This document shows, in pieces, positions 48,642-57,601 of a DNA stretch of 64,000 nucleotides (position 1 is its first letter; each line of letters begins with the position of its first letter). Source of the stretch: an uncultured Eubacteriales bacterium (GTDB taxonomy: Bacteria > Bacillota > Clostridia > Christensenellales > Aristaeellaceae); the NCBI GenBank assembly GCA_902800625.1, contig CADCFG010000013.1, forward strand, positions 124,001 through 188,000. Direction: 5' to 3'. Made by a program: the position numbers and the translations under genes. Under the pieces are notes generated by a model. The model saw only the letters and a list, made by a program, of their open reading frames with translations, was not told the origin of the DNA and made no database searches.

Positions 48642-51047
48642 TCAACCGAACACCTCGTCCGCGTACCTGACCGTGTCCATGGCCTCCTTGGCGTACCGGT
48701 CCGCGCCGATTCGGGCGGCGTAATCCGACGTCAGCACCGCGCCGCCCACCACCACCCTGGTGTCGGGCTTTTCCCTGCGCAGCAGGCGGATGGTGTCTTC
48801 CATGCTGGACACGGTGGTGGTCATCAGCGCGCTGAGGCCCACCAGCTTCACGTCTTCAGCGACGGCGGCCTCGACGATGGCCTCCGGGGCCACGTCCTTG
48901 CCCAGATCGACGACCCGGTAGCCGTAGTTCTCCAGCAGCACCTTCACGATGTTCTTGCCGATGTCGTGGATGTCGCCCTTCACCGTGGCCAGGATCACCG
49001 TGCCCTTCACCGCCCGGCTCTGGCCGGACAGCGCCTCCTTCACCGCGGCGAACGCGGCCTTGGCGGCGTCGGCACTCATCAGCAGCTGGGGCAAAAACAG
49101 CGTGCCCGCCTCGAAGCCCTTGCCCACGGCGTCCAGAGCCGGGATCAGCGTGCCGTCGATGATGGCCATGGGGTCCTCGCCCGCCGCCAGCCGCTCGGCG
49201 GCCTGCTGGGCGGCGCGTTCGGCCATGCCGAAGCGGATGCTGTCGGCCAGGGTGCCCTCGCCCTTCGGCGCGGCGGCCTGGGCGGTGGAAGCGGCGTTCC
49301 CGGCGAACAGGCTGCCCTGTTGGCTGCCGTAGGCGTCGATGAACCCGGCACAGTTGTCGTCCAGCCCGGACAGGGCCAGCCACGAGCGGTAAGCCGCCAT
49401 CATCGCGGCGCTGGAGGGGTTGATGATGGCCAGGGACAGCCCGCTCTCCAGCGCCATGGCGAAGAAGAAGGCGTTGACGGCCTCCCGCTGGGGCAGTCCG
49501 AAGGAGATGTTGCTCACGCCCAGCACGGTGTGGAGCCCCAGCTCGTCCCGCACCCGGCGCAGGGTTTTAAGCGTCACCTGCGCGCTGCCGGAGTCGGCGG
49601 AGATGGTCATGGCCAGGCCGTCCACCACGATGTCTTCCGGCGCGATGCCGTACTTCGCAGCCTCGTCCACGATCCTGCGCGCAATGGCCACCCGGCCATC
49701 GGCGTCCGCGGGGATGCCCGCCTCGTCCAGCGGCAGCGCGATCAGCACGCCGCCGTACTTCGCCGCCAGCGGCAGCACCGCGTCCAGGCTCTCCCGCTTG
49801 CCGCTGACGGAGTTGATCAGCGGCTTGCCGTTGTACAGCCGAAGCCCTGTCTCCAGCGCCTGGGGGCTGGAGGAGTCGATCTGCAGCGGCAGCGCCAGCA
49901 CGCTTTGCAGCTTCGGCACCAGGGCAGCCATCATGGCCGCCTCATCGATGCCCGGCAGGCCGCAGTTCACGTCCAGTACGTGCGCCCCGGCTTCCTCCTG
50001 GGAAAGCCCCAGGGCCACCACCGCGTCCAGGTCGTTCGCGCGCAGGGCGGCCTGCAGCTTCTTTTTCCCGGTGGGGTTGATGCGCTCGCCCACGATCACC
50101 GGTCGCGGCCCGATTTCCACCACCTGGGAAAAGCTGCTGACCACGCTCCTGCGCTCGGGAACGGGCGGGACGAAGGGGATGTCCCGCGTCGCGGCGATCT
50201 CCGCGCGGATGAACTCCGGCGTGGTGCCGCAGCAGCCGCCCAGCACGTGCGCGCCGGCGCGGGCGATGTCCGCCATGGCGGCGGCGAAATCCGGGGCCGT
50301 GAGGTCGTAGACGGTCCTGCCGCCCTCCATGCGGGGCAGCCCGGCGTTGGGGTTCACGATCACCGGCAGCGACGAGGCCGCCAGCAGCCGCTTCACGATG
50401 GGCAGCATCTGCGTGGGGCCCAGGCCGCAGTTCACGCCCAGGGCGTCCACCCGCAGGCCCTCCAGCATGGCCACCAGGCTCTCGGGCGTGCCACCGGTCA
50501 GCAGCTTGCCCTTGCCGTCGAAAACGCAGGTGGCGCACACGGGCAGAGAACAGTTCTCCTTCGCCGCCAGCACCGCCGCCTTCAATTCCAGCGTGTCGTT
50601 CATGGTCTCGATCAATACGAGATCGGCCCCGGCGGCCGCGCCCCAGCGCACCACCTCGCCGAACAGCTCAACGGCTTCCTCGAAGCCCAGGTCGCCCATG
50701 GGCTTGAGCAGCCTCCCCGTGGGGCCGATGTCCAGCGCCACATAGCCGTCCGCCTCCCGTCCGGCCTCCCGGCGCGCCTCGATGACGTGGCGAACGCCCG
50801 CCTCCACGATTGCCTTGAGTTCCTCCTGGTCCGGGTAGTGCAGCCGGTTCGCGCCGAAGGTGTTGCTGTTGACGATGTGGCTCCCGGCGTTGAAGTAGGA
50901 CAGGGCCACGTCCCTGACCGCCTCCGGGTGGGTCAGGTTCCACCGCTCCGGCAGCTCGCCGCCCTTCAGTCCCTTCGCCTGCAAAAGCGAGCCGGTGCCG
51001 CCGTCACAGTACAGCCGCTCCCGGCCCAGCCGATCCAGAAAACTCAT
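48642..51047 (-). CDS. metH: Cobalamin-dependent methionine synthase, lacking the activation domain
   Basis: An 801-residue enzyme that methylates homocysteine from methyltetrahydrofolate. The homocysteine S-methyltransferase domain comes first (CDGGTGSLLQAKG; zinc Cys in GVNCGLGP and GGCCGTTPEFI). The pterin-binding domain (about 315-570: VIVGERINPTGKKKLQAAL, VLDVNCGLPGIDE) and the cobalamin cap and binding domains (about 595-800) follow, with DIHDIGKNIV carrying the cobalt-ligand His. The C-terminal reactivation domain of E. coli MetH is missing and is supplied by the separate gene just upstream, whose stop overlaps this start (ATGA). Confidence 0.95.
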   Translation of the reverse strand: MSFLDRLGRERLYCDGGTGSLLQAKGLKGGELPERWNLTHPEAVRDVALSYFNAGSHIVNSNTFGANRLHYPDQEELKAIVEAGVRHVIEARREAGREADGYVALDIGPTGRLLKPMGDLGFEEAVELFGEVVRWGAAAGADLVLIETMNDTLELKAAVLAAKENCSLPVCATCVFDGKGKLLTGGTPESLVAMLEGLRVDALGVNCGLGPTQMLPIVKRLLAASSLPVIVNPNAGLPRMEGGRTVYDLTAPDFAAAMADIARAGAHVLGGCCGTTPEFIRAEIAATRDIPFVPPVPERRSVVSSFSQVVEIGPRPVIVGERINPTGKKKLQAALRANDLDAVVALGLSQEEAGAHVLDVNCGLPGIDEAAMMAALVPKLQSVLALPLQIDSSSPQALETGLRLYNGKPLINSVSGKRESLDAVLPLAAKYGGVLIALPLDEAGIPADADGRVAIARRIVDEAAKYGIAPEDIVVDGLAMTISADSGSAQVTLKTLRRVRDELGLHTVLGVSNISFGLPQREAVNAFFFAMALESGLSLAIINPSSAAMMAAYRSWLALSGLDDNCAGFIDAYGSQQGSLFAGNAASTAQAAAPKGEGTLADSIRFGMAERAAQQAAERLAAGEDPMAIIDGTLIPALDAVGKGFEAGTLFLPQLLMSADAAKAAFAAVKEALSGQSRAVKGTVILATVKGDIHDIGKNIVKVLLENYGYRVVDLGKDVAPEAIVEAAVAEDVKLVGLSALMTTTVSSMEDTIRLLRREKPDTRVVVGGAVLTSDYAARIGADRYAKEAMDTVRYADEVFG

Positions 51048-51724
51048 ATTTGGTCGTCCTTTCTCTCGTCGCGGAAGGCGCAGTCCGCCTTGCCGCAGGC
51101 CGCGCAGCCGGTGGGGCAGGGGATGGCAGGCGCGTCAGCAATGCCGATCACGGCGGTTACGGACTTGGTGGGCAGCATCATAAGGCTGTCCGTCAGCGTC
51201 ACGCCGATATTCTTCTGCACGCCCAGCAGCCGGAAGATGCCCGCCTGGCATTCCAGCGCAAAATCGCCGTAGCCGGGGGAGAAGCGGGGCCTGCAGAACT
51301 GCCCGCGGGCCGCCGCCTGCCGCTTCAGTTCGGCGTTCACCCGATCGCACCAGGCCTCGATCATCGCCGCGGACGCCGCCTGCAGCGCTACGGCGCGGCT
51401 CATGGCGCCCTGCGCCTGCGCCCGGGCGATCAGCCGGTCCGGCCCCAGGCCCAGCGTGGCCGCCATCAGGAACACCTCGCCGCAGTCGGACAGGTTCCGC
51501 GCCAGCGCCCGGCTCCCGACGCGCAGCCCCTCGATGTCCAGCGTGCTGTCATCCAGCCATTTCAGCGGGAACCGCCGGGATACCTGCTTCGGCTCCACGG
51601 CGTCATTGAGAAGCGTCAGGGCCTCCTCCACGGCCCGCGCCGTGGCCGCGTCCGGCTCGGCGCCGCGCAGGCCCAGGTAGCGGAAGGCCTCCCGGCGATC
51701 CACTTCAAACAGGGGCTCAGGCAT
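51044..51724 (-). CDS. Stand-alone MetH activation-domain-like protein
   Basis: A 226-residue protein with the methionine synthase activation fold: EVFLMAATLGLGPDRLIARAQ, AMIEAWCDRVNAEL, and the SAM-binding signature RPRFSPGYGDFALECQ. A Cys cluster near the C-terminus (CPTGCAACGKADCAF) is typical of the stand-alone form in Clostridia. It probably helps the reductive methylation that rescues oxidised cobalamin in MetH. It overlaps metF by eight bases at its start and metH by four at its end, so all three are one translational unit. Confidence 0.9.
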   Translation of the reverse strand: MPEPLFEVDRREAFRYLGLRGAEPDAATARAVEEALTLLNDAVEPKQVSRRFPLKWLDDSTLDIEGLRVGSRALARNLSDCGEVFLMAATLGLGPDRLIARAQAQGAMSRAVALQAASAAMIEAWCDRVNAELKRQAAARGQFCRPRFSPGYGDFALECQAGIFRLLGVQKNIGVTLTDSLMMLPTKSVTAVIGIADAPAIPCPTGCAACGKADCAFRDERKDDQI

Positions 51725-52589
51725 GGCCCCGGCCCAGGATCTCGGACAGATTGGCCATGATGCTTCCGGCCACCTCCGGCTTGTTCATGGTGTACAGGTG
51801 GATGTGGCGGATGCCGTTGGCCACCAGGTCGATGATCTGCTCGGTGGCGTAGATGATGCCGGCCTGCTGCATGGCGGCGGGGTTTTCGCCGAAGCAGTCC
51901 ACGATGGCCCGGAACCGCTGGGGCACGTCCGTGCCGGACATGGCCACGCTGCGCGTCAGCTGGCGGGCGTTGGTGATGGGCATGATGCCCGCGATGATGG
52001 GGATGGAGATGCCTGCCTCCCGGGCGCGGTAGAGGAAGTTGTAGAACACGTCGTTGTTGAAGAACAGCTGGGTGGTCAGGAACGAAAGCCCCGCGTCCAC
52101 CTTCTCCTTCAGGTGGCGGATGTCCTCCCGCTTGCTGGCGCATTCGATGTGCCCCTCCGGGTAGCAGGCCCCGCCCAGGCAGAAGTCGCCGTTGGCGCGG
52201 ATGTCGCGAATCAGCTCAACGGCGTACTTGTAGTCCGTGGAAATCTTCCCGTCCTTCGGCAAATCGCCCCGCAGCGCCAGTATGTTCTCGATGCCCTTTT
52301 CCCGGTAGGTGTCCAGCATCCTCAGAACGTGCTCCCGGCTGGAGGACACGCAGGTGAGGTGCGCCAGCGTGGGCACGCCGAACTCCTGCTGGATCTCGCT
52401 GGCGATGCCGGCGGTGAACGCGCCGGTGCCGCCGCCCGCGCCGTAGGTCACGGACATGAAGTCGGGCTTCAGCGCGGCGATCTCCTTGGCCGCCGCGGCG
52501 GTCTGGGTGTACTTGTCGGAAGTCTTTGGCGGGAACACCTCCAGCGAGAACGTCACGCCGTCCCGGGCCAACAGATCGGAAATCCGCAT
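51717..52589 (-). CDS. metF: Methylenetetrahydrofolate reductase
   Basis: A 290-residue enzyme that makes methyltetrahydrofolate for MetH. Start ATG 52589 has AAGGAGG. Landmarks: FSLEVFPPKTSDKY (catalytic Glu), SVTYGAGGGTG, AHLTCVSSSREHV, NILALRGDLPKDG, and HIHLYTMNKPE at the C-terminus. It heads the metF-activation protein-metH operon, which joins methyl supply, methyl transfer and cofactor repair. I looked for a SAM or cobalamin riboswitch in the short leader and saw none. Confidence 0.95.
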   Translation of the reverse strand: MRISDLLARDGVTFSLEVFPPKTSDKYTQTAAAAKEIAALKPDFMSVTYGAGGGTGAFTAGIASEIQQEFGVPTLAHLTCVSSSREHVLRMLDTYREKGIENILALRGDLPKDGKISTDYKYAVELIRDIRANGDFCLGGACYPEGHIECASKREDIRHLKEKVDAGLSFLTTQLFFNNDVFYNFLYRAREAGISIPIIAGIMPITNARQLTRSVAMSGTDVPQRFRAIVDCFGENPAAMQQAGIIYATEQIIDLVANGIRHIHLYTMNKPEVAGSIMANLSEILGRGHA

Positions 52590-52632
52590 GTCCACGCGCC
52601 TCCTTGTATGTAGGGATACTTTCTTATGGTAG

Positions 52633-52661
52633 AGTATACCACAAACCCGCCGCCCTGAAAA
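52633..52661 (-). promoter_or_regulatory. Promoter for metF-metH operon
   Basis: On the minus strand, TTTTCA (52656-52661), 17 bases, TATACT (52633-52638) with an extended TGTGG. The same -35 and extended -10 combination is seen before the xpaC-like gene. Confidence 0.65.
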
Positions 52662-52718
52662 GGGGCGACGGGTCAAAGGGGCTATAGAAATTGACTGTAC
52701 CGGGTCATAGGCAGAATA

Positions 52719-54227
52719 TCACATATTATCCTGCTTGAACGGGCCGCCGTCCTCGTCCAGGTGGCCGTCCCGGTACATGGAGAACTGGTCCATAGGGTAG
52801 TTCTTCAAGTTGTCCAGGATCTTGCGCCCGTCGGCCCTGGCCAGCAGCGTGGCCCGGTCCCGGGTCACCACGGTCTCGGCCTGGTGCTTGGACGGCCCGC
52901 CCACGCAGCCGCCGGGGCAGATCATGCCCTCGATGAAGTCCTCCTGCAGGCGGCCCATTTTGAGCAGCGTCAGCGCCTTCTTGCACTCCGCGCCGCCGGC
53001 GCAGACCATCAGCTTCACGTCGGACGTGTCCTCGCCCAGCTCGTCCATCACCTCCAGCACGGCGCTGCCCACGCCGCCGCTTCCGGCGAACTTCTTGCCG
53101 AACAGGGACGCCTCCTGGTAGTCCTCCTCCACGGGGGTCAGCTCCACGCCTGCGGAATCCAGCATGGCCACGATCTCGCCATAGGTCAGCGCATAGTCGG
53201 CGCTGTCGGCGATGGTGGGGTTCTGCGTCTCGCCCTTCTTGGCGATGCAGGGCCCGATGAACACGGTCACGCAGTCGGGGTCCTGGCTCTTCAGGTAGCG
53301 GGACACCGCTACCATGGGGGACACGGTGGTGGACTTGTTGTGCTCATACTGTTCGGGGAAGTGGTGGTGCAGCATCGAGATGAAGGCGGGGCAGCAGGAG
53401 GTGGTCATCTTGCGGCCCTCCTTCCGGGCCTCGATCCACTCCACGGCCTCATAGGCCGCCGTCATGTCGCCGCCCAGGCCCACCTCCACCATCTCGGCGA
53501 AGCCCAGCTTCTTCAGCGCCGCGCGCATGGCGGCCATGCCGATGTCCTTGCCGAACTGGCCCTCGGTGGCGGGGGCGCACATGGCCACCACCCGCTTGCC
53601 CGCGCGAATGGCCTCGATCACGTCCACGCAGTAGATCTTCGAGCCGATGGCGCCGAAGGGGCAGTTGTGGATACAGTGGCCGCAGTGGATGCACTTTTCG
53701 TCGTCGATCTTGCAGATGCCCGCCTCGTCATAATAGATGGCGTCCGCCGGGCAGGCCCGCTTGCAGGGACGCTCCAGGTGGATGATGGCGCCGAAGGGGC
53801 AGGCCTTGGCGCACATGCCGCAGGACTTGCACTTGGTCGAGTCGATGCGCATCTTGCTGTCGCCGGGGCCGATGGCTCCGAAGCGGCAGGCGTTCAGGCA
53901 GGCCTTGCCCAGGCAGAACCGGCAGATGTCGGAAACGGAGTAATCCTGAATGGGGCAGTCGTCGCAGGCGGCGGAGATGACCGCCACCACGTTCTTCGTG
54001 GGGTGCTGCGGCTCGGGGCTGTGGCCCAGGGCCAGGCGGATGCGCCCGCGGATGATCTCCCGCTCCTTGTACACGCAGCAGCGGTACTGGGGCTTGGGGC
54101 CGGGGCTGATGCGATAGACGATCTCCTCGGTGCCCTCCGCGCTCAGGTTGCCCGCCCAGGCCAGGCGGCACACTTCCCGAAGGATATAGTGCTTCAGTTC
54201 GACGATGCCCTTGTCGTTCGTAATCAT
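52719..54227 (-). CDS. Monomeric [FeFe]-hydrogenase-like protein, group B type
   Basis: A 502-residue iron-sulfur protein. The N-terminal 100 residues include extra Cys clusters (CDDCPIQDYSVSDICRFCLG), followed by two 4Fe-4S sites (CKSCGMCAKACPFGA near 132, CIHCGHCIHNCPFGA near 181). The H-cluster domain has variants of all three motifs: TTSCCPAFI (near 275), GPCIAKKGE (near 325) and EGMICPGGCVGGP (near 435). The Cys ligands of the H-cluster are all present, so H2 activity or sensing is possible. I recall this pattern as group B of the [FeFe]-hydrogenases, whose role is little studied. Start ATG 54227 has GAGGAG. It follows uxaA on the same strand after a G/C hairpin (54249-54278). Confidence 0.85.
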   Translation of the reverse strand: MITNDKGIVELKHYILREVCRLAWAGNLSAEGTEEIVYRISPGPKPQYRCCVYKEREIIRGRIRLALGHSPEPQHPTKNVVAVISAACDDCPIQDYSVSDICRFCLGKACLNACRFGAIGPGDSKMRIDSTKCKSCGMCAKACPFGAIIHLERPCKRACPADAIYYDEAGICKIDDEKCIHCGHCIHNCPFGAIGSKIYCVDVIEAIRAGKRVVAMCAPATEGQFGKDIGMAAMRAALKKLGFAEMVEVGLGGDMTAAYEAVEWIEARKEGRKMTTSCCPAFISMLHHHFPEQYEHNKSTTVSPMVAVSRYLKSQDPDCVTVFIGPCIAKKGETQNPTIADSADYALTYGEIVAMLDSAGVELTPVEEDYQEASLFGKKFAGSGGVGSAVLEVMDELGEDTSDVKLMVCAGGAECKKALTLLKMGRLQEDFIEGMICPGGCVGGPSKHQAETVVTRDRATLLARADGRKILDNLKNYPMDQFSMYRDGHLDEDGGPFKQDNM

Positions 54228-54287
54228 TGCTTTGCTCCTCGTGAACCCGCCGCGGGGAGGACAGGCCGCCCCCGCGGCGCTTTGAAA

Positions 54288-55769
54288 TTACAGGGTCACG
54301 CCCTGCTTGAAGATGGCCAGGTCGTGGAAGCCGTTGATCTCGTTGCGGGTCAGCTTGCCGCCGGCCACGGACAGCACGAAGTCCATCAGCTCCTGGCCCA
54401 ATTCCGCGAGGGTCTTGCCCGACAGCAGCCGCCCGGCGTCGAAGTCGATCCAGTTGCGCTTCTTCTGCGCCAGCGGGCTGTTGCTGGCGATCTTTACCGT
54501 GGGCACCGGGCAGCCGAAGGGCGTGCCGCGGCCCGTGGAGAACAGCACCAGCTGGGCCCCGGACAGCGAAAGCGCCGTGGAGGCCACCAGGTCGTTGCCG
54601 GGGGCGGAGAGCAGGTTCAGACCGCGGTTCTCCACCTTCTCAGCGTACTTCAGCACGCCCTTCACCGGGCCGGAGCCGCTCTTCTGGGTGCAGCCCAGGG
54701 CCTTGTCCTCCAGCGTGGTGATGCCGCCGGCCTTGTTGCCGGGGGAGGGGTTCTCGTAGACGGGCATGTGATAGCTCTCGAAATAGCCCTTGAAGTCGTT
54801 GATGAGGTGCACGGTCTTTTCAAACAGCGCTTCATCCGCGCAGCGATCCATCAGTATGGTCTCCGCGCCGAACATCTCCGGCACCTCGGTGAGGATGGTG
54901 GTGCCGCCCATGGCGCCCAGCAGGTCGGAGAACACGCCGATGGTGGGGTTGGCCGTGATGCCGGACAGGCCGTCGGAGCCGCCACACTTCAGGCCCACCA
55001 CCAGCTCGCTGGCGGGGCATGCCTCGCGGGCGTCCCTCTTCATGCGGTCGGCCAATTCCTCGATCAGCGCCATGCCGGCCTCGATCTCGTCCTCCACATC
55101 CTGGCAGATCAGCGTGCGCAGGCGCTCGGGGTCGTAGTCGCCCACGCGCTTCATGATCTCCGCCACGCCGCTGTTTTCGCAGCCCAGGCCCAGCAGCAGG
55201 ATGCCTCCGGCATTAGGGTGGGTGCACAGGTTCGCCAGCGCCTGGCGGGTGTTCTCCTGGTCGCCGCCCATCTGGGAGCAGCCGTAGGGGTGGGTGAAGG
55301 CGTGCACGCCCTCGATGGGCCCGCCCACGAACTTCTGCGCCAGCTTCTCCAGCGCCTTGGCGTTGTCGTTTACGCAGCCCACGGTGGGGATGATCCACAG
55401 CTCGTTGCGGATGCCCGGGCGGCCCAGCTTGCGGGGATACCCCATGAACGTGGCCGCCTCCCGGGCCTCAAGCCGCGGGTGAGTGGGGTGATATTCGTAC
55501 TCCAGCGCGCCGGACAGCCCGGTGTGCAGGTTATGGGTGTGCACGTGGCCGCCGGCAGGGATGTCCTCGGTGGCTACGCCGATGGGAAAGCCGTACTTGA
55601 TGACCTTTTCGCCCGCGGCGATGTCCCGCAGGGCCACCTTGTGGCCCATGGGTATGTCGGTCAGCGGCGCGATCGTTCCCGCACCATAGTCCACTTTTTC
55701 GCCCGCGGAAATGGGCGCCAGCGCCACGGCCACCAGGTCGTTGGGGGTGATTTGGACTAACTTGTTCAT
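54288..55769 (-). CDS. uxaA: Altronate dehydratase
   Basis: A 493-residue UxaA that dehydrates D-altronate to 2-keto-3-deoxygluconate. Start ATG 55769 has AGGAGG. The N-terminal SAF domain (ITPNDLVAVALAPISAGEKV, KYGFPIGVATEDIPAG, HVHTHNL) precedes the larger dehydratase domain with GRPGIRNELWIIPTVGCVN, THPYGCSQMGGDQENTRQAL and GLGCEN; the Cys residues are suited to bind iron. In the pathway it follows UxaC and UxaB, which are encoded upstream on the same strand. Confidence 0.95.
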   Translation of the reverse strand: MNKLVQITPNDLVAVALAPISAGEKVDYGAGTIAPLTDIPMGHKVALRDIAAGEKVIKYGFPIGVATEDIPAGGHVHTHNLHTGLSGALEYEYHPTHPRLEAREAATFMGYPRKLGRPGIRNELWIIPTVGCVNDNAKALEKLAQKFVGGPIEGVHAFTHPYGCSQMGGDQENTRQALANLCTHPNAGGILLLGLGCENSGVAEIMKRVGDYDPERLRTLICQDVEDEIEAGMALIEELADRMKRDAREACPASELVVGLKCGGSDGLSGITANPTIGVFSDLLGAMGGTTILTEVPEMFGAETILMDRCADEALFEKTVHLINDFKGYFESYHMPVYENPSPGNKAGGITTLEDKALGCTQKSGSGPVKGVLKYAEKVENRGLNLLSAPGNDLVASTALSLSGAQLVLFSTGRGTPFGCPVPTVKIASNSPLAQKKRNWIDFDAGRLLSGKTLAELGQELMDFVLSVAGGKLTRNEINGFHDLAIFKQGVTL

Positions 55770-55844
55770 TTCGATTCCTCCTGAAAGGGGTTGGGGATCG
55801 TCGCATGGTTGAAACCCATGCGCCTTGTCACCCGGAAACGCAAT

Positions 55845-55945
55845 GTACAGATTCTTCGACTGCGGCTTCGCCTCCGCTCAGAATGACCGCGCAACGCTTC
55901 GTTGTCATCCTGAGCGGAGCGGCAGCGGAGTCGAAGGATCTGTAC
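55845..55945. repeat. Long inverted dispersed repeat between uxaB and uxaA
   Basis: Arms of about 42 bases (55845-55887 and 55904-55945) begin GTACAGATTCTTCGAC and end GTCGAAGGATCTGTAC, with a few mismatches. This is the longest member of the AGATCCTTCG family and could fold into a very stable hairpin in the uxaB-uxaA message. Confidence 0.85.
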
Positions 55946-55978
55946 CCCTCAATCAGCACATAAGCCAGTGCTGTGCTG

Positions 55979-57466
55979 TCACAGCGCTTCCTTGTAGGCC
56001 GCCTTCGCGCCGTCCTTGCGGATGACCTTCAGGATGCGCACGACCTCGCTCTCGAAGCCGGGCACCTGGGTCAGATCCTGGCCCCACATGTCGGCGTTGG
56101 TCATCACGGCGTGAACCAGCGCTTCCTCGTCGTCGTCCCTGTGGGCGTTGTAGAACTCCAGCACCCAGCGGTCGTCGGACACGGTGTACTCGTTGCCCTT
56201 GGGGCGCTTGCAGACCAGGCCCGCGTCGGTCAGGCCCTGGATGTCGCTGGAATAGAAGGCCACGTAGGCGGCAAAGGAGGTGGTCAGGCACTTGGGCAGG
56301 CTGCCCATCTGGTCCACGTAGTCCAGGAACGTGGGCATGTTGCGGGCGCGCCACTTGCTGGTGGAGTTCAGGGAGATGCTCATCAGCTCGTGGTTCACGA
56401 AGGGGTTGTTGAAGCGGTCCTGCACCGCCGCGGCGAACTGCTTGCAGTCCTCCTTGTCCAGCGGCAGCGTGGGGATCACTTCCTCGTACAGCATCTTGTT
56501 CATGTAGCCCAGGACCACGTCGTCGTGCATGCAGTCGCGCACGATGTCGTAGCCTGCCAGATACGCGCCCAGCACGAAGCCGGTGTGCGCGCCGTTGAGG
56601 ATGCGCACCTTGCGCTTCTTGTAGGGGGTCACGTCCGGCACCACCATCACCGGGCAGCCCGCGGCCTTGAAGGGCAGCTTGTCCTCCAGGCCTTCCGGCC
56701 CCTCGATGACCCACACGCCGAAGATCTCGCCCACGTCGGTCAGCGGGTCGTCGTAGCCGTTCTGCTCGGCCAGGCGCTTGACCTCCGCCTCGTCGCGGAT
56801 GCGGCCGGGCACGATGCGGTCCACCAGCGTGGAGCAGAAGATGTTCTCCTCGTTGACCCACCTGCGGAAGTCGTCGGGCAGCTTCCAGTCGTCGATGTAC
56901 TGGTTGACGCACTTGAGCAGCTCCTTGCCGTTGTTGTCGATCAGCTCGCAGCTCAGCATCACGATGCCCGGCTTGCCGGCCATGAAGCGCTCGTAGAGCA
57001 CCCGGGTCAGCTTCGCGGGGAAGCTGTGGGGCGGCACCTGGTCAAAGCCGCTCACGTCGTCGTGGACGATGCCGGCCTCGGTGGTGTTGGACACGATGAT
57101 CTCAAGCTCGTCGCTGCGTGCGAAGTCCAGCACCTTCTCCCACTCGGCATAGGGGTTCAGGCAGCGGCTGACGGCGGAGATGACCCGCTTCTCGTCCACC
57201 TTCTGCCCGTTCTGGCTGCCGCGCAGATAGAGGGTGTAGAGGCCCTGCTGCTGGTTGATCAGCTCGGACAGGCCGCCGCCGATGGGCTGCACCAGCACCA
57301 CCTTGCCGTTCCAGTTCACCTTCTCGTTGGCGATGTCGAAGAAGTCGTCCACGAAGGCGCGCAGGAAGTTGCCCTCGCCGAACTGCATCACCTTTTCCAC
57401 GCCCTTCTCCTGGATGAAGCCCTGGTAGCCGGACGCGCGCAAAACCTCGTAATTCAGCTGTGCCAT
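55979..57466 (-). CDS. uxaB: Tagaturonate reductase
   Basis: A 495-residue NADH-dependent polyol dehydrogenase-family enzyme that reduces D-tagaturonate to D-altronate. Start ATG 57466 has AAGGAGGAA. The UxaB branch is recognised by MQFGEGNFLRAFVDDFFDIAN, VLVQPIGGG, IIVSNTTEAGI, VMLSCELIDNNG and ILNGAHTGFVLGAYLAG. Length is typical. It starts divergently from kduI. A repeat-filled gap of about 210 bp separates it from uxaA. Confidence 0.94.
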   Translation of the reverse strand: MAQLNYEVLRASGYQGFIQEKGVEKVMQFGEGNFLRAFVDDFFDIANEKVNWNGKVVLVQPIGGGLSELINQQQGLYTLYLRGSQNGQKVDEKRVISAVSRCLNPYAEWEKVLDFARSDELEIIVSNTTEAGIVHDDVSGFDQVPPHSFPAKLTRVLYERFMAGKPGIVMLSCELIDNNGKELLKCVNQYIDDWKLPDDFRRWVNEENIFCSTLVDRIVPGRIRDEAEVKRLAEQNGYDDPLTDVGEIFGVWVIEGPEGLEDKLPFKAAGCPVMVVPDVTPYKKRKVRILNGAHTGFVLGAYLAGYDIVRDCMHDDVVLGYMNKMLYEEVIPTLPLDKEDCKQFAAAVQDRFNNPFVNHELMSISLNSTSKWRARNMPTFLDYVDQMGSLPKCLTTSFAAYVAFYSSDIQGLTDAGLVCKRPKGNEYTVSDDRWVLEFYNAHRDDDEEALVHAVMTNADMWGQDLTQVPGFESEVVRILKVIRKDGAKAAYKEAL

Positions 57467-57515
57467 GATTATTCCTCCTTGTCGAAATTAGATTGCAATT
57501 TCCCTGCCCGCGGCG

Positions 57516-57545
57516 TTGACAAAATACCCTGCGGGACAGTATAAT
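57516..57545 (+). promoter_or_regulatory. Promoter for kduI-kduD
   Basis: TTGACA (57516-57521), 18 bases, TATAAT (57540-57545). A GGCGC-N6-GCGCC palindrome (57558-57573) lies just after the predicted transcription start and could be an operator. Confidence 0.8.
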
Positions 57546-57601
57546 TTGAGTAGACAGGCGCGCCGTTGCGCCAAATTTTGAGCAAAGCGAGGTAGGAACA
57601 C

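Noticed and set aside
52590..52718. SAM or cobalamin riboswitch upstream of metF
   Set aside because: The gap is about 130 bases, the promoter lies within it, and the remaining leader of about 40 bases is too short and lacks the conserved elements.
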